A stretch of 64,000 nt of DNA from Branchiostoma floridae (taxonomy: Eukaryota; Chordata; Leptocardii; Amphioxiformes; Branchiostomatidae), in contig NC_049992.1 of assembly GCF_000003815.2 (NCBI RefSeq), positions 10,495,725 through 10,559,724 of the forward strand, written 5' to 3'. The notes below the pieces were generated by a model that was given only the letters and a program-made list of their open reading frames with translations, was not told where the DNA came from and did no database searches. The position numbers and the translations under genes were made by a program. This document shows positions 50,551 to 61,390 of the stretch, in pieces (the first letter of the stretch is position 1; every line of letters begins with the position of its first letter).

Positions 50551-53344
50551 TTACCTGAAAAATATACAGAGAGATGCCCATAGTATAACAGTTGCTACAT
50601 AAAACGAATATTGTTTAAGATACAATCTAAGAAACGACATCTAAAAACTGTGACAGACTATGACAACAAATATGGTCCAAATATTGTAGGATACTAGCTA
50701 GAAGCAGATGCATTTTCTTGGTATACCATATCGTTTTATATTATACCATATACCAAGAAAATTCATCTGCTTCTAGCTAGATAATACCTTTGTATGGGGT
50801 GGAATTTTAAAAAAAAGAACTGTTGTAGATTATTAACAATACTCGACTGAAAGACTGAGGAAACTGGAAAGGGACTACTAGAAATTTGTAAAAAGGTCAG
50901 CATACCTTCCTCATCCGCCTCCTGCCATTGGAGGGGGTCCTGGTGCCCCCCCACGTCGGACTCCCCCAAATCTCCTTCTGGGGGGTGGTGGTGGTGGTCT
51001 AAAGGACATAGAGATGACATTACTGACTGAGATCATGCATTGCTAGCTGAAACTACCAAATGTTATCATGTAAATCTACACTACAAATGTACTTAGCGGC
51101 AAAAGAACTCCACTAACTAAACATATACAACATTGCAATAGAGATAGAAATGTCATTTATCAGCAGATGTTAGACCTAGATTTTCCCATTGTCAATGGTG
51201 TACCTGTAAGTGTAAGCATTATTCTTTGGAAAATATGTAACACGTTATGTCAAGTTCTGATAATCCTGCAATAATTTTCATTCTTATTTTTCCATTCCCA
51301 CATGCTGATGAGGGTATGTCCTCAACCTTGGCAGATAGGAAGTTTTCAAACTAAAAACTCACCCTCTTCCATCTCCCCTTGAGTAGCTGGAGGGAGTGTC
51401 ACTTCCATGTTTCGACAGGCTCGGCTAGAAAATATCATTACTCTCAGTTAAAAACTTCTGTCCTACTTATGTTGTTGTGATGGCATTTTTACCGTACGGC
51501 TTTCAATCATGAAAAACTCAAACTTCACAAAAAGTTTAATGCATATTAATACACTTTTAATTACTGTTTGTGACGGGTCCTTTTTTACAACTCAAATTAT
51601 TAACAAACTTCAAAATCTAGTAGTATTGTTAGTGTCAAATCATGCTCCAAATCTTTCATTGAAGGATTAATACAAGTTAACAGTTATATGGTTACTTACG
51701 TTGTACATTGTCTGGAAACTGGAAAAGAAAAAATATTATATTTAATAAATAGTACAAGTAACTTGAAGTTGATATATTGGAAATGATAAATTGCAAAACT
51801 TTTACTCAAGTAAGACAAATAACGTTAAATTGCATGTTATTTGGGGTTAATTGACAGAAAACTTAACAGGAACATAACACTTTAATCCATGACAAGTATT
51901 GCTACTCAATTGAGGTAATATAATAATGTTTATTTGCAAAATCATGCACAAGGGCTAATTGCACAAGGACTAAGAGAAGTAGATAGTGTGATACATAAAA
52001 CTAGTGTCTAATCAACTACATGATGCAATGAATACTTTTGTCAGGTTTGACTTCTTCTTTGAAGGCAGTGGTTAATGAACTGTCCCACGTTCTGTATGAT
52101 GGTGGGACTTTGTGCTTTTAGTAGAAATACATTGTATTGTCTTTTGGTGATCTCTTAGGTGGTTAAAGCTTGGCGAAATTGTGGCAACTGTTTGAAATAA
52201 TGTGTTTCTTTCGGTTTCATAGTGGGTACACTGACTGATAAAATGTGTTTCATTTTCCACTGCATTCAATGGGCAAAATGTACACAATCTCTCGTGGACA
52301 GGGAGCTGTAAAATGAGCTGTAAAATATATAGAATGACTTACAATAGCACGATAAAGTTGATGAAACCCCAGAAGATTTCTGGGATGATTGACAGTCTCC
52401 ATGGAGACCTGTTTTCCAGCATCTGACCTGAGAATTTGCAAATAAGTCAATCACGTTAGTCACAGCTTAACAACCCGGATGTTGGGATAGTTTGTGAGTG
52501 TTGAAAGAAACAACAACACAAATTCTTTACGACGAAACAGCTAGTAAAGAACGGTAACGTTATTATATACAAATGAATATCTATGGTCTCATGGTGGAAC
52601 AATCTACCAGAGCCGGTGGTGACATCCCCAAGTGTAAACTGCTTTAAGGAAAGACTAGACAACCACATGAAGAAACACAGCGTGTATTACAACTTTAGAG
52701 CCCTGGACGACCCGCAATTACCTGGGATGTCAGTGACTTAGAAAGGAAAGAGCGGCCTAAACTGGAACTGCAGTTCCTACCTGAGCCTGAAGAACTCTAC
52801 TCTACTCTACTCTACTCTACTCTATCTGCTTTTCTATTGTGCTGTAACTGATCGTACATTTCGTGTAATTTTTTGTTTGAGCAAGCTTGGTTTGACTTTG
52901 AGAGAAAAACGGCGTCGATAAATTTGCATGAGAACATGCCTAGGATAATAACAGAAATGACCCAGGAATAAATGAATCTTGGAACAATATCGAGGAACTG
53001 GCCTGTTTTATTTGCAGTTAAAAGAATACATAAGGAAAAGAATACGAGAATCAAAGATTTAGATATGGCTCAGACAAATTATGAAAAACATCAAGGAAGG
53101 ATCAGAACGTGCAAAAATGTTACGTGTGCCCCCCTCCCTCCTACTGTACCAAGGAGCTTTTACGCTCCTACGTTACGTTGTACAGCAAACAACAGATTGT
53201 ATGGCGTCAAATTGATTCGTACTTCCATGCGAAACAATTTCGTCAGGTCTTTTACCAAATTCTTGGCCTAATCACCACATTTCCATACGTTTGGGTACGT
53301 AAACGTAACAGAAATTGCAACTCACCACCAGTAACATACACCAT
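50551..53344 (-). CDS. SELENOK: Selenoprotein K (TGA = selenocysteine)
   Basis: Small single-pass ER membrane selenoprotein, in vertebrates a cofactor of ER-associated degradation and of DHHC6 palmitoylation. Minus-strand exons 53344-53326, 52427-52343, 51718-51700, 51424-51363, 50998-50906 and 50554-50551 join to 282 nt, 93 residues (vertebrate SELENOK about 94). Seen: start MVYVTGGQ, RSPWRLSIIPEIFWGFINFI leading into the TM, then a Gly/Pro/Arg tail (GPPPPPPRRRFGGVRRGG) and the family ending PPPMAGGG-Sec-GR. The TGA (50915-50913) is Sec 91; TAA after GGR ends the protein. Exon 3 is only 19 nt. A normal ORF finder truncates or misses this gene because of the TGA. A SECIS hairpin follows the stop. 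Introns 1 and 2 carry LINE fragments and intron 5 a long hairpin. Confidence 0.95.
50694..50780. repeat. 32-bp-arm inverted repeat
   Basis: CTAGCTAGAAGCAGATGCAT (50694 onward, arm to 50725) and its inverse at 50749-50780 differ at one base across 32, with a 23-base AT-rich loop. In the last intron of SELENOK. Confidence 0.9.
51905..52320 (-). mobile_element. 5'-truncated LINE, C-terminal coding end
   Basis: The minus strand encodes PVHERLCTFCPLNAVENETH then FISQCTHYETERNTLF to a stop at 52072. This C-x2-C...H...C tail is what many LINE reverse-transcriptase ORFs end with. The 3' end runs to about 51905. It sits in intron 2 of SELENOK in the same orientation. Confidence 0.75.
52590..52824 (+). 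mobile_element. 5'-truncated CR1/L2-like LINE with (CTCTA)n tail
   Basis: Plus strand encodes WWNNLPEPVVTSPSVNCFKE then RLDNHMKKH and ends DDPQLPGMSVT-stop at about 52740, the typical C-terminus of this LINE group. It ends in seven or so CTCTA units (52794-52824), the kind of microsatellite 3' end such elements carry. In intron 1 of SELENOK, antisense to it. Confidence 0.8.
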
Positions 53345-53472
53345 CTTGATCGGGAATGATGACGTGTTGCAACAACCCGTCTTTGTTGTCTATGCAGAAG
53401 CGCCTTCTATCAGTATTGTTTTGAACTGCAAGCTATGGCATATCATTTCCAAGCAGATCCTACGGTGCCATA
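53345..53472. other. SELENOK 5' flank
   Basis: Short upstream region between the SELENOK start codon and a transposon. No clear TATA box. Confidence 0.4.
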
Positions 53473-53939
53473 AGGCCACAGCATGTAAATTTTGTGGATG
53501 ACATTCACGCGCGCATTAATTTTCGCCTGATTTTAGGAAAAAAAAACAAACATTTATGCTGTGTTGTATTCTAGTGAATTGTACTTGTAGAAGGGACACT
53601 AGTGGGGTAGCCAACACTGTAGTTGCAGAAATGAAACTAGTTGCCTATGGATTGTTGCAAAAGTGACCACTTTGGAAGTCATGAGCGTAGTTGCCAACTT
53701 CGTAAGTGACACCAGTCTACCACATTAGTGTCCCTTTTACTACACTTAGTTCACTTCTTGAATACAGGAATGGGTGATTTGTTGTCGGCGCTACGATGTT
53801 TTCTCACTTCCATTCTTGTTACAACGTTTATGGTGTCCATTTGGAAATTTTTTTTACCCATCTTGTTTTTGTTCGCCCTATCTCATTAATTTTGCAGTCT
53901 GCATAGGATGTCATCCATAGAATTTACTTGCTGTGGCCT
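53473..53939. mobile_element. TA-flanked TIR element (AGGCCACAGC ends)
   Basis: Left end AGGCCACAGCATGTAAATTT; right end read inwards AGGCCACAGCAAGTAAATTC; the match extends over about 32 bases to GGATGACAT. TA borders both ends. A second inner inverted pair, AAGGGACACTAGTGGGGTAG / CTACCACATTAGTGTCCCTT, lies at about 53591 and 53717. No ORF. It begins roughly 130 bases upstream of the SELENOK start codon. Confidence 0.8.
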
Positions 53940-55260
53940 TACCTACAGTTAGCAAGAATCTACGTAATCATTTCTTTGAGATCGCCAACACCGCGTTGGA
54001 CACACAATTAACTCAATTCAGTTTGGATTGATTTTACCTCAATCGTTACAATTATGGTAAGGAAAAAGATGAACACCAAAAAATGTTTTTCTGTGCACCG
54101 GGCAGAAAAAAAAATTGGTACAATAGTCATGTATTGTCTTGTAAAATGTATTGCCAAAGGGCCTGGGCGTTACCTGCGACAGCTTTCATTAATATCAATG
54201 ACTATTTTCACCTTTCGTGACCCATTTCCGATGGATTGAGAGTAACAGGTGTTAGTCTTTTGATAAAAAGCAAAGTTCTGATAAGACCTCAGCATTTTCC
54301 ACAAATGTTCATGTTACAAATTTGCGGGGCTTTCAAAGCTAATGTACCCAAACGAGTACCCAATGGAGGTACTTAACGGCCAAGTTTTGCACATTCTACC
54401 TTAATGAGATTTCGGATCAGCTGCTTCACGTGACCCACTTCCAATGCACTGGCAGAAAACGTTTTTAGTCTTTATACAAATACATGTACTAGTTTCGCTC
54501 CGTTTGAAGTCTCGAAACAAAACTTGAATGTACAGATGTCCACACATAGACAACATTTGATAAACGTCCATTGTCATACTTGACAAGAACGATTGATCGG
54601 AGCCCATGGGGAGTATCCAATTAAGATTCCTTTGATTGTAAAGACAGACAGAACTTCCTTGGGGCTTGTTGTGTTGGTGTTATTTTTCTTAATTTGTTAT
54701 TTGTGTGCAATGGACTGTTGTACATCCGAGTTGCAGCTTTTATAAAAAGCAAAGGTATGAACACTGATAGGACATCCGTTGAAAATATACCCTACAAAGT
54801 CAATGCTACAAAGCTAACTTATCTGATTGAGGTTCAAACCTAGCTTTAGTATTAGCCGTGGATATGCCACCATGCGAACCTTTCATGTACACTGTCTTCG
54901 AAAAAGGAGTCGAACCCAAAAAGGATCGATCTGTATTTAACAACTCTCCTCCTAAGGCCACAGCAAGTACATTTTATGGATGACATCCACGCGCGTATTA
55001 CTACGTATACTATAGTATTGAATAATGAATGAAATACCTTTATTGTACATTTATAAAGCTAAGTACAGGTCATAGCGATAAGGCAAAATTTCATATACGA
55101 AAAGCGTTATCTTTCTACATCTACAGAGACTACTACATGCTGGTATGTACAGGTTCAACTTCTTCTCGCTTCCTAAGACAGTTAACAACAGTAAACATAT
55201 AGAGATTGGCTTTCATATTCATTGAAGGTAGAAAGGCCCTTATCTAAGATCTCAGTAATT
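53940..55260. other. Intergenic with repeat fragments
   Basis: A single-ended copy of the AGGCCACAGC element starts near 54953. A LINE tail of the AATGAATGAAGACC type covers about 55022-55230. Nothing coding seen. Confidence 0.5.
55022..55230 (-). repeat. LINE 3' tail, AATGAATGAAGACC type, copy 3
   Basis: Minus strand ...ATGACCTGTACTTAGC...AATAAAGGTATTTCATTCATT. Degenerate relative of the copies at 29415 and 48066. Confidence 0.55.
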
Positions 55261-55440
55261 CTAAATATCATATAGGAATCCAAATGTTTGTAAGGGGATT
55301 TTATACTTACACCAATGTGAAGTCTCTCTTCTTGCACTGAGAAAATTGTTCAAAAGTTTAAAAGAATTTAAAAGATGTTGGGTCATTGACCGCACATTGG
55401 GTCATTGACTTACGACAGAAAAGAGTAGGCCAAGCCCCGC
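55261..55440 (+). repeat. Duplicated GFP upstream segment, distal copy (A1)
   Basis: Shares ATATCATATAGGA, GTTTGTAAGG/CTTTGTAAGG, ATGTGAAGTCTCTCTTCTT and GGTCATTGACC-type blocks in the same order with 57140-57320, just upstream of the GFP gene. Confidence 0.75.
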
Positions 55441-55671
55441 CCTTTGTAATGGCCTCGGCTGGTTGGGCCACCTCGGCTGCCTGTATTGTCAGCCGAACGA
55501 ATAGATAAAATAACGTTAGATAAATTTCAGATAAACAAGAAAAGATTATTGTTGTTGGGAATAGTTCTACATAGTATTGAATAATAGAGATTGGCGCATT
55601 CATCGAAGACACAGTCTAGTAAGAAATGTGTCTCGTCTTCAATGTACACGTGGTCACAGAATTTGCATGTT

Positions 55672-55830
55672 CAATCTATCTATCTATCGAAAAAAATTAT
55701 CTACCTATCTATCTTTCTATCTATCTATCTATGTATCTATCTTTCCATCTATCTATCTATCCATCTTTCCGTCTATCTATCCATATGCTAAATAAATATC
55801 ATAAATAGTATCTATCTATCTATGGACTAA
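55672..55830. repeat. (TATC)n microsatellite
   Basis: Imperfect runs of CTAT/TATC units with interruptions. Confidence 0.9.
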
Positions 55831-56094
55831 TCTATATATAGGAACAGTGTACAGATTCTTGTCTGTTTCAACTTTCTTCACTTTTGATGGTTCACAAAAC
55901 CATGTAGAGCGTTTGTTGCATTATTTGCACTTGCACTTGTAAAATGAACAACAGAAAGAAAATAAACCAATCAGGAGGCAGTAGATGGTTTCTCCATAAG
56001 TGTCTATGTATGAACAAATGTAGACATAACAAGACATCGTCCTTCCCCCTCTAAAACATCTTGCTACATACTAGCTAACATATATCAATGTATC

Positions 56095-56169
56095 TCTCTG
56101 TCTGTTTTTCTGTCTTTGTCCCCGATCTCTCTGTCTCTCTCTCTGTCTCTCTCTGTGCCTCTGTATTCC

Positions 56170-56240
<71 letters not shown>
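56095..56240. repeat. (TC)n microsatellite
   Basis: Long TC/CTGTCT tract ending in a short (AT)n run; low-complexity frames across it are not genes. Confidence 0.95.
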
Positions 56241-56246
<6 letters not shown>

Positions 56247-56284
56247 GTACCCGTATCTATGTATCTGTAACGAACGTCTTGAGG

Positions 56285-56440
56285 CAACACATTAAAGGAT
56301 GGATCACTATGGCAACAATGGCGTCATCACTAATTTTCTTTAATTACTTAATTACACATTTGACAAAAACCGAGTCCCATGACTGTCCTGTGACTGTCCC
56401 TTTAGCCTACTGTCCTAAATATCATGTCGTGCTGTTAAGC
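56285..56440 (+). repeat. Duplicated GFP downstream segment, distal copy (B1)
   Basis: Contains ATCACTATGGCAACAATGGC (identical to 60871 onward) and GACTGTCCCTTTAGCC, matching AATTGTCCCTTTATCC near 61475. Confidence 0.65.
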
Positions 56441-57139
56441 GTTATTCGACATTCTGAAAAAATGATATCACGCACTTAGCATGATCTTGCTCGAATTTCT
56501 TTATAGAAAATAAACAATTTCGTTATCGACACAGATTTTCGTAAAGCTGCATGATCTGAGCTCAATTCATGTTTGCAAATCTACATCCTTGATAGACTAT
56601 ATGATAATTCAATAAGCAGCTCATAAAATATTTCTTGAGTACTGTAAGGAAAAGAGAAACCCTTCATTCATGAACGTCGTGCTGCAATATTGGTAGAAGA
56701 CTGATTATGTGGATATTATCAACAGTTCCATTCTAGTTATTGTAAATCCAGGAGTAGTTTTTAGTTAACGCCAAAGAAAGCACTCGCATATCACGAATTT
56801 TCGCACAAAGGCAGCGTCGCTCGCCTTGCAGAGAGCTGGTTTGCAGCCCGAAATTTGATGAACATGCACTCACAATATTTATTTACATTGTATTGCAAAT
56901 ATGCCAAAAATATTCAGCTGCATTGTGGTCTCCTATGAATATCACATAGTGAATGCTAGCTGTCACCACTAGTTGAGAAAGAATCATATTAGCACACAGG
57001 TGCTGGCCATGGCTGCTATCACCTCAAACATTTAATAATTTTAGTTTGTCGGAAAATCAAGCACTTTTGTAGGACTACACTTGTGATGACATGTAGACAG
57101 GCTTTTATCTAATGGCAATTTTAATTGTATCAGTAGTTA
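56441..57139. other. Intergenic, nothing recognised
   Basis: AT-rich spacer between the two duplicated segments. No GFP exon remnant was recognised by eye. Confidence 0.45.
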
Positions 57140-57320
57140 TCGATATCATATAGGATTGCATTTGTCTTTGTAAGGAAATTCTAAACATACATCTATGTGA
57201 AGTCTCTCTTCTTTTATTGAAGATTTAATATGTTTAAAACTTTTCTTTAAAATGGAAATAGGTCGGGTCATTGCCCGCATATGGGAAGAGCCTATGGTCA
57301 TTGACTTCTGCAGGTGCTGT
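57140..57320 (+). promoter_or_regulatory. GFP upstream segment, proximal copy (A2)
   Basis: Lies 230-410 bases before the GFP start codon and matches 55261-55440. Conservation after duplication may reflect promoter function, which is inference. Confidence 0.5.
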
Positions 57321-57550
57321 GTCTTTTCTCTAGGTCGGTTTGTGATTGATTCATTGTCATACTTTTGATAAGGGGGGATTGTCCAATAATTATAGGTCTT
57401 TATACAGAAAACTCCTCCCACTTCTTGACTAAAAATGTACAAATAGAGCGTCTTCAGGGTTGGTCCTCACTCTGCGAAGATCCCTCAGTCTTCATTTGAG
57501 CCAACATCCGAGTTTCTCTCGTCTCATCCCAAGACCAAATCGACGCAATC

Positions 57551-60151
57551 ATGGTAATGCATTTTACTGACTTCTTAATGGTTGCCTTAAGATTGAGCAG
57601 TTGCTTACATTTATCCTTTGTGAATTCCTCATCATATTTTCTCAAAGCAACTTTCAGTTGAGTCCGCTTAGGTTGTCTTCTGGTGCGGACCTCGATCTTC
57701 AGGGAGTAAACCGGACCTGGCCGAGTAGCCTGCATCGGGTGGAACAAATTAATATCCGCATTTCAACAAAGTTGCTTGTTGCTTTGTTTTGTCAGTCCTT
57801 GTATTCTGTGCCCTTTTCTTGGCTTTCAGATTGTCCTTACATATTAATTCATGGTTTATTTTCTCTTGGTGCGTAGTCACCTCTTTTCAGCGGAGTATTT
57901 TCTAACACTGAAGCTTTGACTCATTTCCATCCATTGGCAGGTTCCCAAAGTTTGAAGGCTCTCCTATTGTTATTTTTTTGTTAAGTTTTTGTTTTGTAAT
58001 GACTAATTGGTGTTTTTTGCTTTGTTTTATTTCAGTCTGTCCCGACAAACCTCGACTTGCACATCTACGGCTCCATCAACGGTATGGAGTTTGACATGGT
58101 GGGCGGTGGGAGTGGCAACCCAAATGACGTAAGTGTATATACCATTTGTTTTGAATATAACGTTATCTCACCGATTTTCTTATTTTCAGTGGATTTGTCC
58201 TTTGAATCTCAGTGAAATGCCTGCAGTACGATATGTCTGAATAAAGGACTAAAGGAACTGAAGTCCACAATGCACACGAGAAATTGAAGAAAGCATTCAG
58301 CCGAATTTGAAAATATATCTGATGGTCAATCTTGAAACTTTGAACCATTTTTACGGTTTGCCTTCAATTCAAGCAAGTTTGTTAGTCTTATTCTGAAACA
58401 TTATCCTGCACAGGGATCGCTGAGCGTAAACGTGAAGTCTACCAAAGGTGCCCTGCGCGTTTCTCCTCTGCTGGTGGGCCCGCATCTGGGGTACGGCCAC
58501 TACCAGTACCTACCCTTCCCTGACGGTCCGTCGCCTTTCCAGGCAGCCGTGAACAACGGCGGGTAGGTCCTTATCTTCTTTTAGTAGTCGCATAATGTGA
58601 CTGTTTTATACGTTTCAAATGCATATGGTCAGAATATTATGCCACTTTCAACTATCCTATTGCACATTTTGTCCCAGGCGCTCTATATGTTGCCTGTTGC
58701 TGATACGTCAGTAGACTTCAAAGTACGCAAAGCAGTTCGAAAATCGGTTAAGTTTTGTAAGCTTTGCTTGTTTCTGTACTTCAGATATCAAATGCATCGC
58801 TCTTTCAACTTCGAGGACGGTGCCGTGCTGACTGCCACCTACAACTACTCCTACAGCGGCGGCAAGATCCAGGGAGAGTTTCATGTAGGTAGATCTATGC
58901 TATCTACAGAATTTAGTACTCTGCTCATGAAGTTCAACTGTGTCGATATCTTTGTCACGCGCGAGTGAAATTATACACAGTAACATTATAGGGGGACTTG
59001 AGGTGGTGGGCAGATGTAGTTAACTCCTTCTTGGTACGTTTGATTGTCAACAAACGTAATTTTAAAATCAATTGACTATTATTGATTGGTAGGTAGTTGA
59101 CTTGGGGGTTTTGACAGATCTCAAATATCTACGGGTCGGGAGGAGCAAGGCCCATGCAAAAACACCAAGACGGAAATACTATTAAAATGTTTGCGGTGGC
59201 CACTTCACAGCGAATTTAAAACCACTGCAAACATTTTTCCATGGCAGTAAGAGACTACAGTGCATGGTGCTCCCGCGAACTTAAAACCGCGGCGAAAAGT
59301 CCTTTTCCCGCTATCGCGAAATTAAATCCCTACGAACTTCAATGTATTTACACAGTAACTGAATGTCTCCACGTACACGTGTTTCAGCTGGTGGGCAGCT
59401 GTTTCCCCGACGATAGTCCGGTGATGACCAACGCGCTGACCGGTTTGGACAGGAGCGTGGCCAAGCTGATGTGCGTGTCCGATGACAAGCTTGCCGAGTT
59501 CGTGGACTGGACCTACCGGTACGAGATAACATGACTTACTTGTTTTCTTGTATAATGTAATCAACAAATCAATGATTGTATTTCTTGAGTCAAGTCTCCA
59601 TTGTTTGAGACAAAGCTTGAACAATCCGGCAATGTTAGGTAGTCTCAAAAATGAAAGCGTTCGTGGTAATAATCACATTTCTTGTTTTCTTAATTTGAAA
59701 TACAATGTACCAAGGTATAGGACAAATCAATGAGTTCCTGAAATAAATCGCGTTTTTTGAAAGTTGGCGAGTTTTACTGGTCTAGTCTATGAATAGTTTA
59801 GTTCTTTGAGAGTTCACTTGTTCCTGAATATATTTGTATGGCTGAATGATAATTTGTAACTCATGAAAATCACAGGAATGCGTGTCAAGCAAGGATATCG
59901 ATGTGATGTAATCTAAACGTATTTCCTGATTGCAGCGGCTTAAGTGTGTTTTGTTTTACGCCGTTTGCAGCACCAGCAGCGGCGGGCGCTACCGTGCCAC
60001 GGTGCAGACCAACTTCACCTTCGCAAAGCCCATCGCAGCTGGCCTGAAGAACAACATGCCGATGTTCGTGTTCCGTCAGCTGGAAGTCACCGGCTCCAAA
60101 ACCGAGATCAGCCTTCAGGAGCAGCAAAAGGCGTTCTCCACCGTTCTGTGA
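57551..60151 (+). CDS. GFP: Amphioxus green-fluorescent-type protein
   Basis: Exons 57551-57553, 58036-58128, 58414-58562, 58785-58884, 59388-59518 and 59971-60151 join in phase to 657 nt, 218 residues, the usual lancelet GFP length. The start ATG is alone at the end of exon 1, directly followed by the GTAATG donor. Seen: LHIYGSINGMEFDMVGGGSG, STKGALRVSPLLVGPHLGYG (chromophore G58-Y59-G60), HYQYLPFPDGPSPFQ, the Arg of MHRSFNFEDG (Arg87, equivalent of the chromophore-maturing Arg96), SYSGGKIQGEFH, GSCFPDDSPVMTNALTG, and the final strand TEISLQEQQKAF. All are typical of amphioxus GFP paralogues; Gly-Tyr-Gly predicts a green chromophore. Whether it is bright, dim or non-fluorescent cannot be told from sequence. 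AATAAA lies 221 bases after the stop. Confidence 0.97.
59172..59358. mobile_element. Palindromic MITE, family B, copy 3
   Basis: CACTTCACAGCGAATTTAAA, TTTTTCCATGGCAGTAAGAG and CTCCCGCGAACTTAAAACC match the copy at 19777. It ends about 29 bases before the acceptor of GFP exon 5. Confidence 0.8.
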
Positions 60152-60371
60152 GCGGCCAGAATGCATTTCTACCATATACATGTAACGTTACACCCTCCGA
60201 CAAATTACTTTGTATTCTCCGATGATGTCAGTTTGTACCCACCACTTTTGGTTTAGACTCTCTACCTGGGAGTCAACAACTTGAAACTGTTCACTGAATC
60301 CAACACATTTTGTCATTCTAGGGTGCGTTTATGGTTGAAATGTAAAAGAGCTGAAATACTTTGAACTTTTA

Positions 60372-60377
60372 AATAAA
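60372..60377 (+). terminator. GFP poly(A) signal AATAAA
   Basis: First canonical AATAAA after the GFP stop codon. Confidence 0.7.
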
Positions 60378-60815
60378 GTTTCTTGGTACTCTTACAAATA
60401 AATCTCTGTGTCTGTTTTTTTACCTACAAATAGAATAACATGCAAACGTACAACATGAAAAATGATAGATACATTCCCTTGAGCGAGTCTCCTGACAAAA
60501 AGTTAGTCTCACGGACAGAAACTCTAAATTAGATAGCTAGTCATGATTTCTACACAAAGTACATGTACATAAGACGCCATTTTCAATCTAAGACTTATCA
60601 GACACCTGACGAACTAGATAATTACGTTACAGGATCCCAGATGTTCAGACAGTGAAAAGAGTTAACGGCCGGTTCAAGAACCACCAGATCAATAGAACAG
60701 TCTTACAGTTAAGGATGAACAGTCTTTGTTGGCCACTCACCTACCTAGCTCCTCACGCTGATATTCATTATAAAATCGGTCAGTGTATTGTACTGTGTAA
60801 AGAGCTGTGAGAAAA
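60378..60815. other. Intergenic, nothing recognised
   Basis: Downstream flank of GFP without visible exons. Confidence 0.45.
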
Positions 60816-60855
60816 AGCTTGCGGCGACACAATTTTAATCGTGTCGCCGCAAGCT
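60816..60855. repeat. Perfect 15-bp-arm hairpin
   Basis: AGCTTGCGGCGACAC and GTGTCGCCGCAAGCT with a 10-base AT loop. GC-rich arms stand out from the AT-rich surroundings. Confidence 0.95.
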
Positions 60856-60861
60856 ATTGAA

Positions 60862-60907
60862 ATGATGAATCACTATGGCAACAATGGCGTTAGTATTAGT
60901 GGCCTGT
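60862..60907 (+). repeat. GFP downstream segment, proximal copy (B2, left part)
   Basis: Carries ATCACTATGGCAACAATGGC as in 56285-56440. The right part continues after the inserted element, about 61391-61510. Confidence 0.6.
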
Positions 60908-61390
60908 AGGGGATCCGCCAGCCAATCCCTGGCACATTGAAATGTGTCCATAAAGGACATAAAGGCACAGAAAGACAGTGCCAATAACTCACCTTTCTGA
61001 CCCTCATATAAAAGCCCATCATCTCAGCTGTGATAAAATCCCACTGTCATTAGAAATCATACGGCATAATTTGCAGAAAAATACCCCCAAATCCTACCAC
61101 CCCCTCAAACGCCTAACCACCAAGGGAACAGACCCTTACACAACAAGGAAATAGTCCCAACTTCATATCCTGATAACCACAAAAACTCAGCTTTTTGGCC
61201 ATAATTAGTAAGTAGAAACCCTCCCCAGTCACCACCTTACCTCACCTAGTCCCATCCTCATCAGGAGGGTCGGGGACTATTGACCTCAAAACTGCCAGAA
61301 TTTCTACCCATTTTTCCAAGAAAAAAAATCTTAAAGTTTTAGGCCCTGGACTACATGCCGGATCGCTGGTGGATCGCTGGCGGATCCCCT
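60908..61390. mobile_element. 483-bp TIR element (AGGGGATCCGCCAGC ends)
   Basis: AGGGGATCCGCCAGC at the left end and its exact inverse at the right end. TGTA lies on both sides if the element is taken to start at GGGG, a possible 4-bp target duplication (or TA). A second GGATCGCTGG unit is present inside the right end. No ORF. Confidence 0.75.

Noticed and set aside
50906-50998. TGA in the last long SELENOK exon as a true stop
   Set aside because: The position matches the family's Sec-Gly-Arg ending, a TAA follows two codons later across the intron, and a SECIS is present in the 3' UTR.
55672-56240. CRISPR-like or other structured array
   Set aside because: Simple TATC and TC microsatellites with no spacers.
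56075-56290. Glu/Arg-repeat open frame
   Set aside because: Pure translation of the (TC)n microsatellite.
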